From: Tetmemena sp. SeJ-2015
Lineage: Eukaryota; Ciliophora; Spirotrichea; Sporadotrichida; Oxytrichidae
Reading direction: 5' to 3'
Length of the DNA: 64,000 nt
Assembly: GCA_027382625.1 (NCBI GenBank)
Contig: JAJKFJ010022765.1
Span: forward strand, 20,245 to 84,244
Shown piece by piece: positions 15,701 through 30,200 of this stretch. The notes under the pieces were generated by a model, which saw only the letters and a list, made by a program, of their open reading frames with translations, did no database searches and had not been told where the DNA came from. Position numbers and translations under genes: made by a program. The stretch's first letter is position 1. Each line of letters starts with the position of its first letter.

Positions 15701-18700
15701 ACTAAAGATGGTTCAAAATGTTGCAAACGGCATTCAGTTCGTGGCCATGTTCAAAATAGACAAGAAGCTAATGGGAACTAATATTTCAATATTTATAATA
15801 GATGATGGATAAATTTATGATTTAATAAATATCGGATTCGTACTTCTTAACAAGGAAATATACTTTTTTAAGGAGAAGAAAATACAGGGGATCAACAGCT
15901 CGTGTATCAGACTCCTAAACATGGACATCAATCGAATGAGGAGACTCACTACTCATGGCTATGATCTAAACAAACTGGCTCCCGCCCTACTTGACTCACA
16001 AGACGACTTCCACTCTCACGGAACTGCAAAGCAGGGGATGTAAATTAAACTTTATTTTTGTGAGGATTCAGGTAGAGTGGATTATTCCTAAGTTCGAGAG
16101 AAATAAAAATGCTATCAGGTTGCCTTAGATGGCCACCTTATTTATTTTAAAGAGGAAAGGCTAAGGCAGCTCCAAAGTTAATCTCATTTTATTTTCTTTA
16201 ATTTATTCAAAGAGTACAAGCAAGGAAGTTAGATGAGCAGCACCATAAATTAGGACTAGGATACCGGAAATTTCAATAGAGATGGTCGCAGCTCCATCAA
16301 ATTTGGTGCGACTATGACTCCAGGCTTAAACTAACCTATATACACCATCATAGAGCAGAAGTTCACTCTCAATGTGACTATCAACTCTATTCAAATGGGT
16401 GAATTAGGAGAGATAGGTTACTATTTAAGACTAGATAGTGTCAGCAACAACAACTTAGAAAAGAAGCAAATAGGAGATGGGCAGCCTACAAGAGGAGGTC
16501 CAAGCAAAAATCAATAGAGAGACAGAGTTAGGCAACCACTCTTCCAGTTTAGGTTTGATGGTGACAGTGGAAGGTTCGTAAGAGAGCTTAAGGAAAGTCT
16601 GTATATCGATAACGCCTTGAAGGACCCGAACTTCATAGATGGGATGTTTGTAACTCCCAACTTCATAGACCTTAACGAGTCGGGATAAGCTGAAGCATCA
16701 CCCATGGGGAAAAATGCCAAAGATGCAACCTAGGATCAAGATGTGAGTCCTTCTTAACACCTGAAACCTCAAGGCAACACAAGTGGCAAACACATGCGTG
16801 CTGAGAAGCAAGCAAGTGATACATCAATGGAAGACAAGGCTGACGGGAATAAGAAGAACGAGGTAATTTTGGGAGGAGGCTATGACCAGCTAACCAATGA
16901 GGACCTATATCATCGAAGGAAACTGTGGCAGAAAGGCATCCAAATTTATAGGCTTGTAAATGGAAAATTCGTTCCAAAAGATGGAGACGAGGAGGAGAAA
17001 AAAGAAAAGTAGCTGGAGGATGAACGCAAAAAGAAGCTGTAACATGATGAGAATAATATTCTCTAATTGGATACATTCAAAACTAATATAAAGTCTCGGA
17101 AGGCTTTGCATATGGCGATAAATGACACGACAGTCCCTCCAGCTATCAGAAATCTGCGAATGACCATGAATATAGTCATTGCATGTTTACTTGCACTTGC
17201 AGTGACTGAATTTGTGATAATTAACGCTCAGTTCTAGGATATTAACGAGAACTTTATAATAATCTAAAAGTCATTTGCTTAAGTATCGGAGATCTAGAGA
17301 GTTTCTTATGATGTTCGCTCGCTCATTTTAATAAATGAGGGGAAGCTTACGAACTTAAATCGGTATTCTACGGCGCCTTCTTTTGTGGAATTTCTGAGGG
17401 ATGATATCGAGGATGCTCTAAACTCTATCTACGCTTTGTAAAACTACATTAGTCTGAGCACCTTGAGTGTCTCAGATCAGCACTATAAACTCCTTAATTC
17501 CTAAGTTGTGCCTCTCTATTTAACATTATAATTTGTCCTTATACAAATGTTAATTTATTTCATGGAGACTAATACAACTTTCAAGATCTTGAATTACTCT
17601 CTTACAGAGGCAGTTTTGTAGGTAGCTTCAGCTATTTTCACAGTGAGGCATTTGAATGCGAGTTAGTACTACGAGAAAGAGGAAGATGTGTATTTCGTGA
17701 CCTACAACTCCTTTAACGACTTTCTTGTTCAACTGAATGATTCTTCCAAATAGTATCTTAAATTATTCAAATAGAGGAAAAATTATTAGTTACTATATTC
17801 AAGCTTGTATATTTATTGCATATAAGTATCTAGACGAGCTGAAATCTAGATCGAGTGATAAGAATAGAGTGATTTTGATACTATTCCTCTGCTCAGTTGG
17901 GCTCTTGGTTTTAGCTATGCCCATACTATTTCCTGCCGTCTCTTCGGTGATTTTATAAACTGGTTTTATAATTTGTTGAATTAGGCAAAAGTTAATGTCC
18001 TTTCGCTGTTTATCGACATTCAAACCCTTATTATAAAAAAAAAGATAAAAAATAAAGATCATTATTAAGAAATCCAAATAAAATTAAGCATTGAATTTGG
18101 ACAATTTCTAGTATCTTTATTAAAATTTCTGAAATGATCACTTTAATTATAAGGCTTGGGATTCCAAACGGGTACATCTAAGAGATCGGAAACAAATGTG
18201 AGGGTTTCCTAAATTCTTACCATGATGATCAGAACATGGATGAAATGCAAAGTGAAGATGAGATGGGATTGAACGGAGATGGAGGAACAGGGGACGGTAA
18301 CGACAAGCAGAAAGGGGCAAACTATAGCAAGAGAGGCATCCATAAACAAGCCAAGAACACAGCTCATACCAATAGAAACTTTTTCATTCAAATCAGTTTC
18401 GCTGCGTTTGCAATTTTTAAAAATTTAAATGCGAAAAGAAACTACTTTATCTTAGCCTACTTCGTGGCTATGTACATCACAGCCAATAACTACATCAGCG
18501 ACATTGAAATCCTATCAGACGAGTTGTCAACAACTGCCTGGCTTGAGGGTTCATTTGCATTTGCTTAGAATACTCAAAGGGAGCTGCTCTACAATCCTAA
18601 CAAGGTCATACTTAAAGGAACTGCTTTTTATTCATCCTAGATCATAATACCGTTCCTCTATAACAAGACTCAGAATTTGATAAACTAGCACCACTCTAAT

Positions 18701-19552
18701 CGTGATATACTCAACTCAGACTACTAGAGTAGCTCTTAGTACATCGTCGACACTGATCTTTGCAGTTAGAGTTCAATTAAACTCAGCTTACTCCCCAAAT
18801 CTTGCCCCACTCTATTCAATAACGCCACCACCCATGTAAGATATTAGCATTTCACTCAATATTTAGGGTCTGGAGACTATAGTTTCGCGATATTACGAGA
18901 CTCTGAGAGAAACTCTGTAGATCTACAATCAGCTTTCGCAAAACGTCACAGTGAACACCACTCAATAATTTAGTGAGAGTTCTTTTATAAAGCATGCTCT
19001 TCTTATTTGTTTACTGTAGGAGGAAAGACAACTACTAAAACGGTATCTAAGAATGTGACCGTTGGGAATACGACCTTCAGCTCCTATTCTCAGCTGCTTA
19101 ACTCGAGCTACTTTGTGGATTTATACCTTATGCAGTTTTAGTTTATTCAGACCACTTTTAGAAGCCTGATTACGCTCCTCTCAGGGGCCGTGAATGACAA
19201 GTACAATTCTAACAACGATCAACGAATGGCTCTCTTCATAATTTACGTGCTAGGACTGGTGCTCGCTTATTTACTGCTCTGGACACCCTTCCTTGGAAAA
19301 TTAAGCAGAGAGGTAAGTAATAATTCTGGTTACCTCCTTTGCCATTTTATATGTATAAGAGAGATGATTAAATAAATCGAAGGGAGAGAGAGTGGGATTT
19401 AATTTTAATAATTTAATAATGCTGTTTAGATATGGAGGACGAAGTCGATGCTGACCATCATACCAATTGAGATCATAATGAAGATTCCCAAGATCCAGGA
19501 GTATCTAAACAAACAAGCTATGTTTAACAATAAGAAGCAAGCTGGCGGGTGA
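12741..19552 (+). CDS. Polytopic PAS-domain protein (tiny-macrocyst/TmcB-like ciliate family)
   Basis: A very large membrane protein resembling the ciliate PAS S-box and Dictyostelium TmcB/TmcC proteins; function unknown. ATG 12741 opens MLEKKLVPKGQQQALDRERP. Membrane segments include YIAVFYICVSLIALIQLDFF, RSACFLLKTILFLAILEVFV and IGIIFAFLIGLFAWASCVLL. The family landmarks KYYREMPYHNERIG, MDKLLLSVGNFLRGEEVMEQ, NMYRIGIQKFPTNSQLRITY and AFFLIEKMN follow. The PAS domain lies at about 15420-15770 (GDLDKIGMITQSNSGATRIF, then LMPEMYAKHHSKVLEDALMK). A 1.3 kb TGA-free stretch (16233-17550) follows. The C-terminal membrane bundle ends IWRTKSMLTIIPIEIIMKIP and stops at TGA 19550-19552. Introns and IESs include 13036-13260, an AGGC-flanked insert near 13474-13512, an AATGT-flanked insert near 15527-15553, and the GT-AG intron 19313-19429. 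Not all joins are solved. Confidence 0.82.
19313..19429 (+). other. GT-AG intron near 3' end of the PAS protein gene
   Basis: GTAAGTAAT to GTTTAG, 117 nt. Splicing joins GKLSRE to IWRTKSM in phase, as in related ciliate proteins. Confidence 0.8.
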
Positions 19553-20626
19553 ACCACACCCTTTCTAATCACAGTAATCGCTATTTAAACTTCCTATATA
19601 AGCTAAGAGTATTTATAAAAAAAAAGTTGGGTTTTTAAAAGAAATTTTCCTTTTTAAAAATTAAATTTTAATTCATTCTTTTATTTGTAAATATTTGATG
19701 ATTTGTGTGCAATATAAATAGAAGGAAATGAGGAGTGATGGTCCTTGTCCCCTGGATAACTGTTGTGAGAGAGCAAGAGTTAGGAGAGGGGAGGAACTCT
19801 TAGTTAGTTAGTTAATGTTTGGAATTTTTAAATATTTAAAACCTTTAATTTTAAAAAAAAAATAACATTTTTAAAATAAATTTTTTTCTTCAAAATTTTT
19901 AAAATTTTTGTTTGAGTGAAAAATTTTTTAAATTTTTTTTTTGTTTTCATAAATTTATTTGTAGTTAAAATTTAAAAATTTTTAAAACCCCCTTTTTGAT
20001 TGGGCTTTGAGCATTCCACTTAGTGAAGCCTGGGCTTAACAGTCAGTGGTTGCAGCTCTAATAAATACTTCTCCTTCATTTATAATTAATTATTATCTTC
20101 TCCTCATCCCACATCTCATCTATACTCCTCATCTGAATCATAAATTGATTTCATTGCTTTCTATTTCTAGAAAGTGGTAGTAGAAATAGTATCTGAAATT
20201 CAAGAAGCGAAGGAAAAGATTTCCTCCTGATTGCTTTTTCTAGATATTTCTGAGTGAGGCCTAAGAATATAAGAATGATCTAAGAAGAAGATTATTAAGA
20301 TTATAAAACTTACAATCATTATTATTGTTCGAGAATCTTTTAACTTAAAGTAAGTCTTAGAAAAGCCATAAACAATCATCTTCTTATCATCTTTCTGAAC
20401 CTATTTTGAAATATTAACATGTCTTCATGAGCTAAACTATTTCAATCCTAAACAAACACATAATCTAAAGCCTGATTCTAAACTATGAAGGGGCGGATTT
20501 GACCCTACTTTACTGATTTTGATTGTCTTGAAATTTTGAAAAGATGGATAATCTGTTGAAAATGGAATTCATCATTTCTAATACGCTCATTACTCTAAAG
20601 AATGAAACTTTATTGTGAGTATAGAT
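19553..20626. other. Intergenic region with extreme A/T homopolymer block
   Basis: From about 19820 to 19990 the sequence is almost only A/T homopolymer blocks. The rest has no supported gene. A short GC-richer part at 20000-20060 has no clear frame. Confidence 0.4.
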
Positions 20627-21811
20627 ATGGCAACACAGAGGAAAGGATTGTTTTCAGCATTCGCTGACGATGAAGATGAAAACCAACCAAACCAAAACTT
20701 ACAGCAAAAGGCCACTCAGAAGAAGTAGACATCTGCTGCTGCTCAGGCCAAACCTTAGCAAGAACAAAAGCCAAAGACGGCAGCAAAGCCAATGAAGCAA
20801 GAGGAACTTGCTGGATTCGAAGCTGTTACCGCAACTGAAAAGACAAGAGGAGGAGAGCAAAGAGGTGGCCGTGGAGGCTACAGAGGTAGTAGAGGAGGTG
20901 CCAGAGGAGGACGCGGTGAAAGAAGAGAAGGTGGCGAAGGTGAAAGAGGTGGATTCAGAGGTGGTAGAGGAGGAAGAGGTGAGAGAAGAGAAGGTGAAGA
21001 AGGTGGAGCTGAGGGCGGCTACAGGGGAAGAGGAAGAGGTAGAGGTGGGCCAAGACCTCAAGCAGCCACAGAGGGTGGAGCCGAAGGAGATGAGGGAGTT
21101 CTGATCTAGGACAGGAAAGAGAAGGTTGACAACCAGGGCAAGACTGAGCATTTCGAAGGCAAGAGAAGAGAACAGTGGCACCCTCTTGACAGAAGATCTG
21201 GCACCGGTCGAGGCAAGAGAGATCTTCCCAAGGAAGGCTTTGGTAAAGGTAACTGGGGCAGACCTGAGGATGAGGCGAAGCAAGCAGTGACCGGAGATGA
21301 GACAGCTTTGCCAGAGGAGAAGAAGGCAGATACTGAACAAGTGAAGTAAAATCATCTATTATTTCTTACTGCTCAGGTTGAAGTGACTGAATAGCATGTT
21401 GAGGAGAAGTAAATCGCTTAGCAAGTTGAGGAGGAAGAGGAGAAAGGTGGCCTCACTCTTCAAGAGTATCTCGCATAGAAAAAGACGGCAGGCATTCGCA
21501 AGGAAGCCAGAAAGGCTGAAGAGGTCAAGAAACCTGGCCTTGAAAGAGTCGAGAAGCAAGGGGATAGAATCCAGCCCATCACGAACATCATCAAGGATAG
21601 CGAGACATACTCCATCACAAAGTCACAGGGAGCAGATCTCCTTGGATTTTAAGCTGGAGAGGAAGACCAAATAAGAGAGGAGAGGTCTTACAGAGGTGGT
21701 GCTAGAGGCAGCCGAGGAAGCAGAGGCGGCGCAAGAGGAGGAGCAAGAGGTGGCCAGAGAAATGGCGGAGAGTTGAAAGTGGACGCTGAGGAGTTCCCTT
21801 CACTTGCCTGA
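20627..21811 (+). CDS. RGG-box mRNA/ribosome-binding protein, SERBP1/HABP4/Stm1-like
   Basis: SERBP1/Stm1-type proteins bind ribosomes and mRNA. ATG 20627 opens MATQRKGLFSAFADDEDENQ, followed by a Gln/Lys/Ala-rich stretch. A long RGG region at about 20850-21050 includes RGGYRGSRGGARGGRGERRE. The HABP4/PAI-RBP1 core follows (KRREQWHPLDRRSGTGRGKR, DLPKEGFGKGNWGRPEDE). After a 36 nt insert at 21341-21376 the acidic helix EEEEEKGGLTLQEYLAQKKT appears, where family members have LTL.E...K. A second RGG cluster follows, and the end is DAEEFPSLA before TGA 21809-21811. The insert fits a GT-AG intron (GTGAAG to CTCAG) but also reads through in frame, so splicing is not proven. The protein is strongly charged and low complexity. 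Confidence 0.85.
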
Positions 21812-21978
21812 GCTGAGGCTTTATAAGAATTCAACATACAGGGTGGGCATCATAGAGGGTGATTCAGTAAGAAAGTTATCAGACATTGTCTCTAAAAGTA
21901 TTCTTGAACTTTGATTCTCATTATCTGAGAATCACTTCTGAATTAACCGAGTTTAATAAATTATTATACTTTGTTAGA

Positions 21979-22387
21979 ATGAGTTAGGCAGCTCTTTACT
22001 AGCAGCTATAACTGGTTAACGAGGAATAACAAAGTTTGAGTCGCCGCATGCGATATTTGTCTGAGTGAGTACTTGATTCCTGATAACTCCATTGAATGCT
22101 CAATCCTTAAGTAACTACACTCAACTCAGAAAGACGCCTTAGTATTATAAATGCTTTAGGTATCTAGATCTAAAAGAAGAGAGAATCCTTTGATCTTCCT
22201 CAAGTTAAAGTCTATCTTTACATAGGAAGAGAAGAGGTTAAAGTCTTTCGAATCTATTTCATTCGTCTCTCTTGGATCTTAATGCCTCTAGCTTATTTTG
22301 TATGTTGACTTAATTCTATATAAGATTGCTTCAAACAACATATTGTAGTTTGCTCTCTACACGAAAATTAGTTTTACTTCAGAATGA
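21979..22387 (+). CDS. Candidate small protein with N-terminal Cys pair
   Basis: ATG 21979 opens MSQAALYQQLQLVNEEQQSL. The frame then shifts near 22035 to CDICLSEYLIPDNSIECSIL, continuing with LVLQMLQVSRSKRRENPLIF to KISFTSE before TGA 22385-22387. The CxxC...C spacing could start a zinc ribbon, but the pattern is incomplete. A frame change between the two blocks needs an IES or a base error. The ORF converges on the DNAJC21 gene, only about 50 bp from that gene's stop. Confidence 0.4.
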
Positions 22388-22439
22388 ACCTTGAAATTTA
22401 CTGCTATAATAAATTCATCATTAAAGTGATAGTAGTTTT

Positions 22440-24649
22440 TCATACAGCCCTGGCATGACCTGTCTTCTTGATGTGAGTGAACATTGCATTCCTAGTTTCA
22501 AACTGTGCTTAGCAAACATTGCACTTAAAATCGCTTGCCTTTTACTCTACTTGGTCTTGCTTTTTTGCTTTTTTCTGCTTCCTTTGGTCTCTCTTCATCT
22601 TCTTCAGAGTCTCTCTGTCTAAGTCTTCTTCCTCTTCTTCCTCGTCAGCGTCTGCAACTTCTTACTCCACACCAACAGATTAAGTAGATGAAGCTTTGGT
22701 TTCTTCTACTTCCACCTCAACCGAAGCGGAAGCTGATTGTTTAACCTCCTCTGGTTAAGTAGTAGGCTAACTTCCTCTTGCTGCTTAGATTCCTCAGCTG
22801 CATTTTAGTTAGTGGGCTCTTAAACTGGCTCTGTATTAGGTTCAGTAGGTTTCTTATCTTTGCCTCCTTTAGCAGCAGCAGGTTATTTTTGGTTAGTCTT
22901 AGTAGGAGCAGCTTTCCCTTTTTACTAGTTCTTGACAAACTTCTGTTCATAGTCGCTGTCCTCCTCATCCCTATCTGCATTCTTCTTCTTTTTCTTTCCC
23001 TTGTCTTTGGTAATAAGAAATATAAACTTGGAAAATATTGGCTGAAGTATCTTTAGACTAAGCGGCTGCAGCTGCTTGACGTTGCTCCATCATCTTGATG
23101 AGATTGTCTTACTCATCTTTATCAAGTTTCATGAACTGCTGCTTCAGAGTTTGTCCACTAGACTTATCAGCACCTTTCTTCCAGTAGCAGCTGCTACTGA
23201 AGCACCCTTGGCTTGCTGCTTCTTTTGCTTCTTCCTGCTCACATACTCCTCCTCTTCTTCTTGCTCTTGTTACTTCTGCGACTTCTTCTCCTCCTCTTAC
23301 TATACTTCTTCAGGCTACTGCTGGCTCTACTTCTGCTCCTCCTACTCCTCATCGTCTTGATCTTGTTGGCGGTTCTTTCCGCCCTTCCTGGTTTTCTTCT
23401 TCTTGGAGTTCTCTAACTCCTCCAAAGCTCCTACTGCTTTCGCCTTTGCTCCTCCTATTCCTTGGCTATCTACTCCTGCTCCCTCTCCTACTAGATCTAA
23501 CCCTCAGTTGTCTCATCAAGCTATACTGAGTCCTTAAACTTTTTCATGGTATCGGTGTGCTTCTTACTCTACAGATGGTTCTGAAGCTGCTTCTCATTCT
23601 TGAAGGTTTTCTTGCAAACAGCGCAGTGGAACTCGTGAATCACCACTTCTTCAAAAGTCTCCAGACCTCAGGGCTTCTTCCCCCTTCTTCAGCGTATCTC
23701 TTAGCCATCTCTTCTCTATACTGACGCATACGTTCTTGGTCCTCAAGTCGCTTTTGCTCTCTTTCCCTCTCCTACTGCTACTTCTTCTGCTCCTTCTCTC
23801 TCTGTTCCTGGAGCTTAAACTTCTGATAACGAGGGTCTCTCTTCTTCACAAATTCCAAAAGCTAGATGACCTGGTCGTTGAATTCCTTCCTCTCCTTGGT
23901 GCGCTCCTTGCTGTTCTCCTTCTCGATTAAACGCTTGACTTGCCTATTGGGGGCATGATTGGGGTTGTACTTATCAGCATAGGCAAATGTCTTGAGAGTT
24001 GAGAAGTGCTGCCAGTGTTCGTAAAAGGCGAATACCTCTTCAGCAGTAGAGTCAACATCTCCGAACCATGGGGCATCATAGTGCTTCTCTGAAACATCCT
24101 CCTCGTCCTCTTCTTCCTTATCTAGAAGCTTGAAGAGATCTGCATACACCTTGTAGAAGTTATTTTCCTTCTTCTTGTCGTAGCCAGAGAAGCAACTTTG
24201 ATTGAAGAATGGCCAGAGCTTTGACTTGGTCATGTAATTGAAGTCCTCTTCCTTGGACTCTTCAGTGTCCTTCCCCCTCAGAATTTAGTCTTTATGGGCA
24301 TCATACCAAGCTCTCTCATTGGTGTCACTCAATACAGTATATGCTTCAGTAATGGATTGGAACTTCTCAGTGGTGTCTTCGTCCTTGTTCTTATCAGGAT
24401 GCCATCTCAAAGCCGCCTTCTTGTACCCCTAAACACAACCTTCTTAACATAATTGCTCCGAAAAATTGTAATCTGAGCTAATTCATTTCACAGTAGTGCT
24501 ATTATAACTTCATTGACTTTAATTGTGATGGGTTAGTCTCTAGCGTGAGTGTCACTTACCCTATCAATGTCCTTCTGAGTTGCATCTTTGTCCACTCCTA
24601 GTAGCTCATAGTAGCAAGTTTTCATTCCCTTGGTCGCTGCTGTTGCCAT
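22440..24649 (-). CDS. DNAJC21: DNAJC21/JJJ1 J-domain co-chaperone
   Basis: JJJ1/DNAJC21 is a cytosolic Hsp40 needed for late 60S ribosome maturation. It starts at 24649 ([20 protein letters not shown]). The J domain is split by the GT-AG intron 24429-24559 and carries the catalytic HPD ([13 protein letters not shown]). The JJJ1-specific region follows: [60 protein letters not shown] and [22 protein letters not shown]1-type C2H2 finger ([20 protein letters not shown]) is followed by a long Lys/Glu/Gln-rich tail. The C-terminal C2H2 finger reads [20 protein letters not shown], then KKTGHARAV, and stops at 22440-22442. The tail has a repeat-flanked insert near 23007-23055 (AAAGA on the gene strand). 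Single-base frame breaks occur near 22760, 23430 and 23670. They are probably sequence errors, since both finger regions are intact. Confidence 0.92.
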
Positions 24650-25036
24650 TACTCTTATTGAGTTTAAAGTCCTAATATCTCTCTCTCTATTATTATTTGA
24701 TAATGATTAAATTAATCCATTAAAGCAATAATAAAAAATCGGCCAACCAATCAACATAAAAGAAATCCAAATCGTCCACAGATTAATAAGAGAAAAGGAG
24801 GGGATTGAATAATATTTGATGTAATTGTGTGGGGCATGATCGATTGCATATTGTATTGGCTGCTGCTTAGGATTAGAGAATTAATTAAATCTCTCTCCCG
24901 AAGTTAAATCAAAACTACTATAAATATATAAATGTCAATCTATCACAAAAATGAAAAGATAAACTATCATCCATCATTAAAGAGATTAAGGATATTTTTC
25001 ATTGTTGATTGTTGTTATTTATCAGACTTCTATAAA
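24650..25036. other. Divergent intergenic region between DNAJC21 and kinase genes
   Basis: The two genes are transcribed away from each other across about 390 bp of AT-rich DNA with no other gene. It may hold two macronuclear chromosome ends; no marker for these is visible. Confidence 0.4.
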
Positions 25037-26758
<1,722 letters not shown>

Positions 26759-27230
26759 AGACTTTGGCACTGCAGAGGATGAATTACTAACTATCGTAAT
26801 AAAGCAATAAGTATAGAGTATATAACTACATACTGACATCCTTTCAAGAGTCAAAAATATTGTGAATGACTTATATTTATGAAGAGGAATTGTCCTCTAC
26901 TACTCACTCCCTTCAAGCTAATATAAGCTTGCAGTCCCCCTATATAAATGAGTTCCCTCTTCAAAAGTCTAGTCCCACAACTACTACTCTCAGGCTCTAT
27001 AAGATAAGTTATTGCTAATGCATTCAGCATAGTTATTGATTAATTCTACTATAATCCAGATCTCTTTACACTTAGACTTACCAATGCAATCATTCTCTAT
27101 AAGTTTAAATGAGAAACCAAAAATTGAATCAGTGAGTGGGTGGTTGATTGGTTGGGTGTGTTGCAGATTGTGCTTAGTTTTGATAGGATAATTAATTTAG
27201 AGCTGAAATATTACATCATTTAAGAATAAA
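26759..27230. other. Intergenic region between kinase and large low-complexity gene
   Basis: AT-rich with no convincing frame. The next start is at 27231. Confidence 0.4.
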
Positions 27231-30200
27231 ATGAGTAACCCTCGCAGTCCTTAAACCCTCTCCTACTATAAAACCAAACCTCAAGAAGCTAGATAGTTCT
27301 AAGACTCTTCTCTAATTTAGGGGGAGGGGCAGCAGCAATATTTTAAAGATAACTAGGCAGATATATTCTAAAGGGATTCTATGATTCAGAGTAAACACGG
27401 CAAGCACAAGTCTTTGGTCCCCGACTACAAACTCATCATCAACACCATGTGCTATATTTTAAGAGTTAGGAAAGTGTATATATGTAGAATCAGCTGGTGT
27501 TACCGCAGAGGGAGATAAAGTTAAAGCACTCTTTGCAATAGGCTAAAGAGAAGAAGCAAACTATGAGGCAGAGTCATTAGGAGCAGCTCAAATCTATTTT
27601 AAACTCAGATATTAAACTCTTCCTTGATAACTAAACTGTTCAAAATACCAATAAGTAGCTAAATATTCTGAAAGTAGGAATGAAAGAAGAAAGAAATGTT
27701 TTTGAAAACTTTCTACAATTTATCTTTAAAAGCTTTTTAAATAAAGGGGAATTGAATTTCCCTATGACTTTCCTTAAGTGAAATACTTTAGATAAAAATT
27801 TGCTGTCAAAATATTTTGACTTTGGAATAAGTCAAAAGAGGACAGGTAATCTTTAAGAGCAGAGGATAAAGTGAAGGGCTCTGATTTGCAAATCCCTTTT
27901 AAAGTTTTAGAAGACGATCAGCCTTTGAGACTTTCTCAACTGACTGCCAAGAACCAAATGAAAAAGATCAACCTGGATTTCGGAGGTACTCTCTATTTAA
28001 AGTTTGGAGTTTAAAAATATAATTTTAAGGTATGAAAGATGAGAAGAAGAGTGTTGTCTCTACTAAAAATTCAACAAATATAAACTCCATTCCTCAGACT
28101 TAAAATCCCCTTTAACCTTAGTCTAAAGTCTCAGTAGAAAGGAAAAGCTCGGATGTGAAACGTCCTCAGGATAGACTCGAGACTGACAACTCCCAAAAAG
28201 TTTCTGATACTTTTATTTATAAACTATTAATGCTTCATTTATTATCTGATAGGGAGAAGAAATTAGCTTAGATAATGAAGAATTTGAAGCCTGGGGAGAT
28301 GGTAGTGAATGGGTACCTCGTTGCGATAGATCAGTCCACTGGGCAAGTGAAGATGACTAAGCTGGAGGATTTGCAAAAGAAGGAGGAGTTGAAGGACTAA
28401 TACTTCTTCCACGCCAAGAACTGGCACAAGTTCAAGCAGCGGCAGCACCTGCAGTAAAAGAAGAGGGAAGACGCTATCAAGATATATAAGATATGAAATG
28501 ATCATTAGATTATAGTGTTGTTAGATAAGTTAGGGGAGGAAGTCGTACAAGTCACTGAACTACATAGCGGACAATAGCCAGTTCCCAGAGATGCAGAAGA
28601 TCAGGTCCAGGTGCTTCAGACGAAACTAGAAGGAGATTCAGTCTGTCGACCTCTCCCAGATCAATCAATACAAAGTAAATTATATTACTTTTTTATAGTC
28701 TGTTTAATACAACGAGTAGGACATTCTGAATAAGACATTGGAGAAGCACGAGGAGAGGGAGGTCTTTATCCCCAAAGACACTGATAGACCCAGGCTTGCT
28801 GCAAGCTTAAGGTAAGACTTCAAATGGACAGGATACTTGAAGAGAACAAGAAAGATAGAAACTCCCCAGAGGTCAGAGCAGCCAGAGAACTCCTCAATCT
28901 TAATTGAATGCAATTTACTACTCTTTAAAATGTTAAGAATGAATGAAAGCTAGGAGGCTAAAATAAAAAGGAACTTGCTCCAAATAGAGAAGAGATTAGG
29001 CTTGAGATAGAAAGACAACATAGGGCTACTACAGTAGATGGCAAATCAAAAGAAGACTCAGAATAATCTCTAGCTCCTGGAAAAGGAGTTTAAGCTAGGG
29101 GTTCTCAAGGATTCAATCAGAGAATCTTAAATTGAAAGCAGTAAGGATGTTACCAATGAGAGTAGATAATTAAAATGTCTGTTGAATCTTTTAATTTGAG
29201 AGTAAGGGGAACAGACTAGCATCATCACATGTCTCAGAGCATGAAATCAAGTGCCAGATACATCCAGATAAAGGACGAGAGTGGAGGGAAAGTTAATCTC
29301 TTATCCAATCTCAGCCAAATGTGGTTTCACAGTCTATGAGCCTAACCTCTGGCAGATAATTTCATCAAGCTTAGTAGAGGCTGATGTCCATAAGGGGGCC
29401 AGAGGGGAGATAGAACTTCTAAGGTCAACAAGGGTCAGATTGGAATCCTAACTCCCAATTATTTCTCCTCTGGGGTTTTCAATAGCGGCCTCATTTCTTC
29501 TCTAAGCCCAAATGAACATGGGCTCAATGAGAAGTAGCATTAAAACAAGAACCCTAGGCCTCACTGTCCTCAATAGTATGAGGGTCCAAGATTATTAGAA
29601 TACTGAGATCACTTCCAGTCCAAGTAGGCAGCAGTTGTTCAATTAAAGCAATCAGCATTTCCAAAGTTTAAAGCAGAGTATGTAGCAGTCCCAGAATGCA
29701 AAAAGGAAAATGGCTTTCTCAAATAACGAGGCCATACTCTCCTCTCAAAACATGACACCCTTTCACCCAGAACTCTAGTCTAAACTTTCCATCTCGTGCC
29801 TTCACACAACATCCAGCCTTAGAATAATCCAGCACAGGCCTTGAGAGACAGTTATCTTTACTCGCCCAGCCATTTCCAAATGCAGGCTACTTTCTTCACC
29901 CAACGCGTTAAGAAGTGCCATGGACGAGAGAGTAAGGCGGTGATGAGTCCAAAGCAACAGTTGATAGATCGGATGTTTGAGGGCAACAAGAGAGACTCAG
30001 ACAGGAGTTACTTCAGCATGACTGCAAGCAGCAGATGGGGCAGCAGACTCACTAAGCCAGGAGCTGCCACTAAAGTCCAAAACTATGACATTCAATCTCA
30101 AGAACAAGGGTGAGGAGCCTGACTAGATTCAGCTCTAAGAGGAGGAGGAATAAAGCAAGTCTTTTCTTTAAGAGGAGAGTAAGCAGTCTAACATATCAGC

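Noticed and set aside
21341..21376. IES with pointer TGAAGT in the RGG-box gene
   Set aside because: Joining by that repeat creates an immediate TGA. A 36 nt intron, or simple read-through, fits better.
20699..21559. Long minus-strand open frames opposite the RGG-box gene
   Set aside because: Antisense shadows of a low-complexity Glu/Gly/Arg-rich gene; they translate to Ser/Leu-rich nonsense.
22741..23930. Plus-strand Leu-rich frames opposite the DNAJC21 tail
   Set aside because: Antisense of the Lys/Glu-rich tail; poly-Leu composition with no family support.
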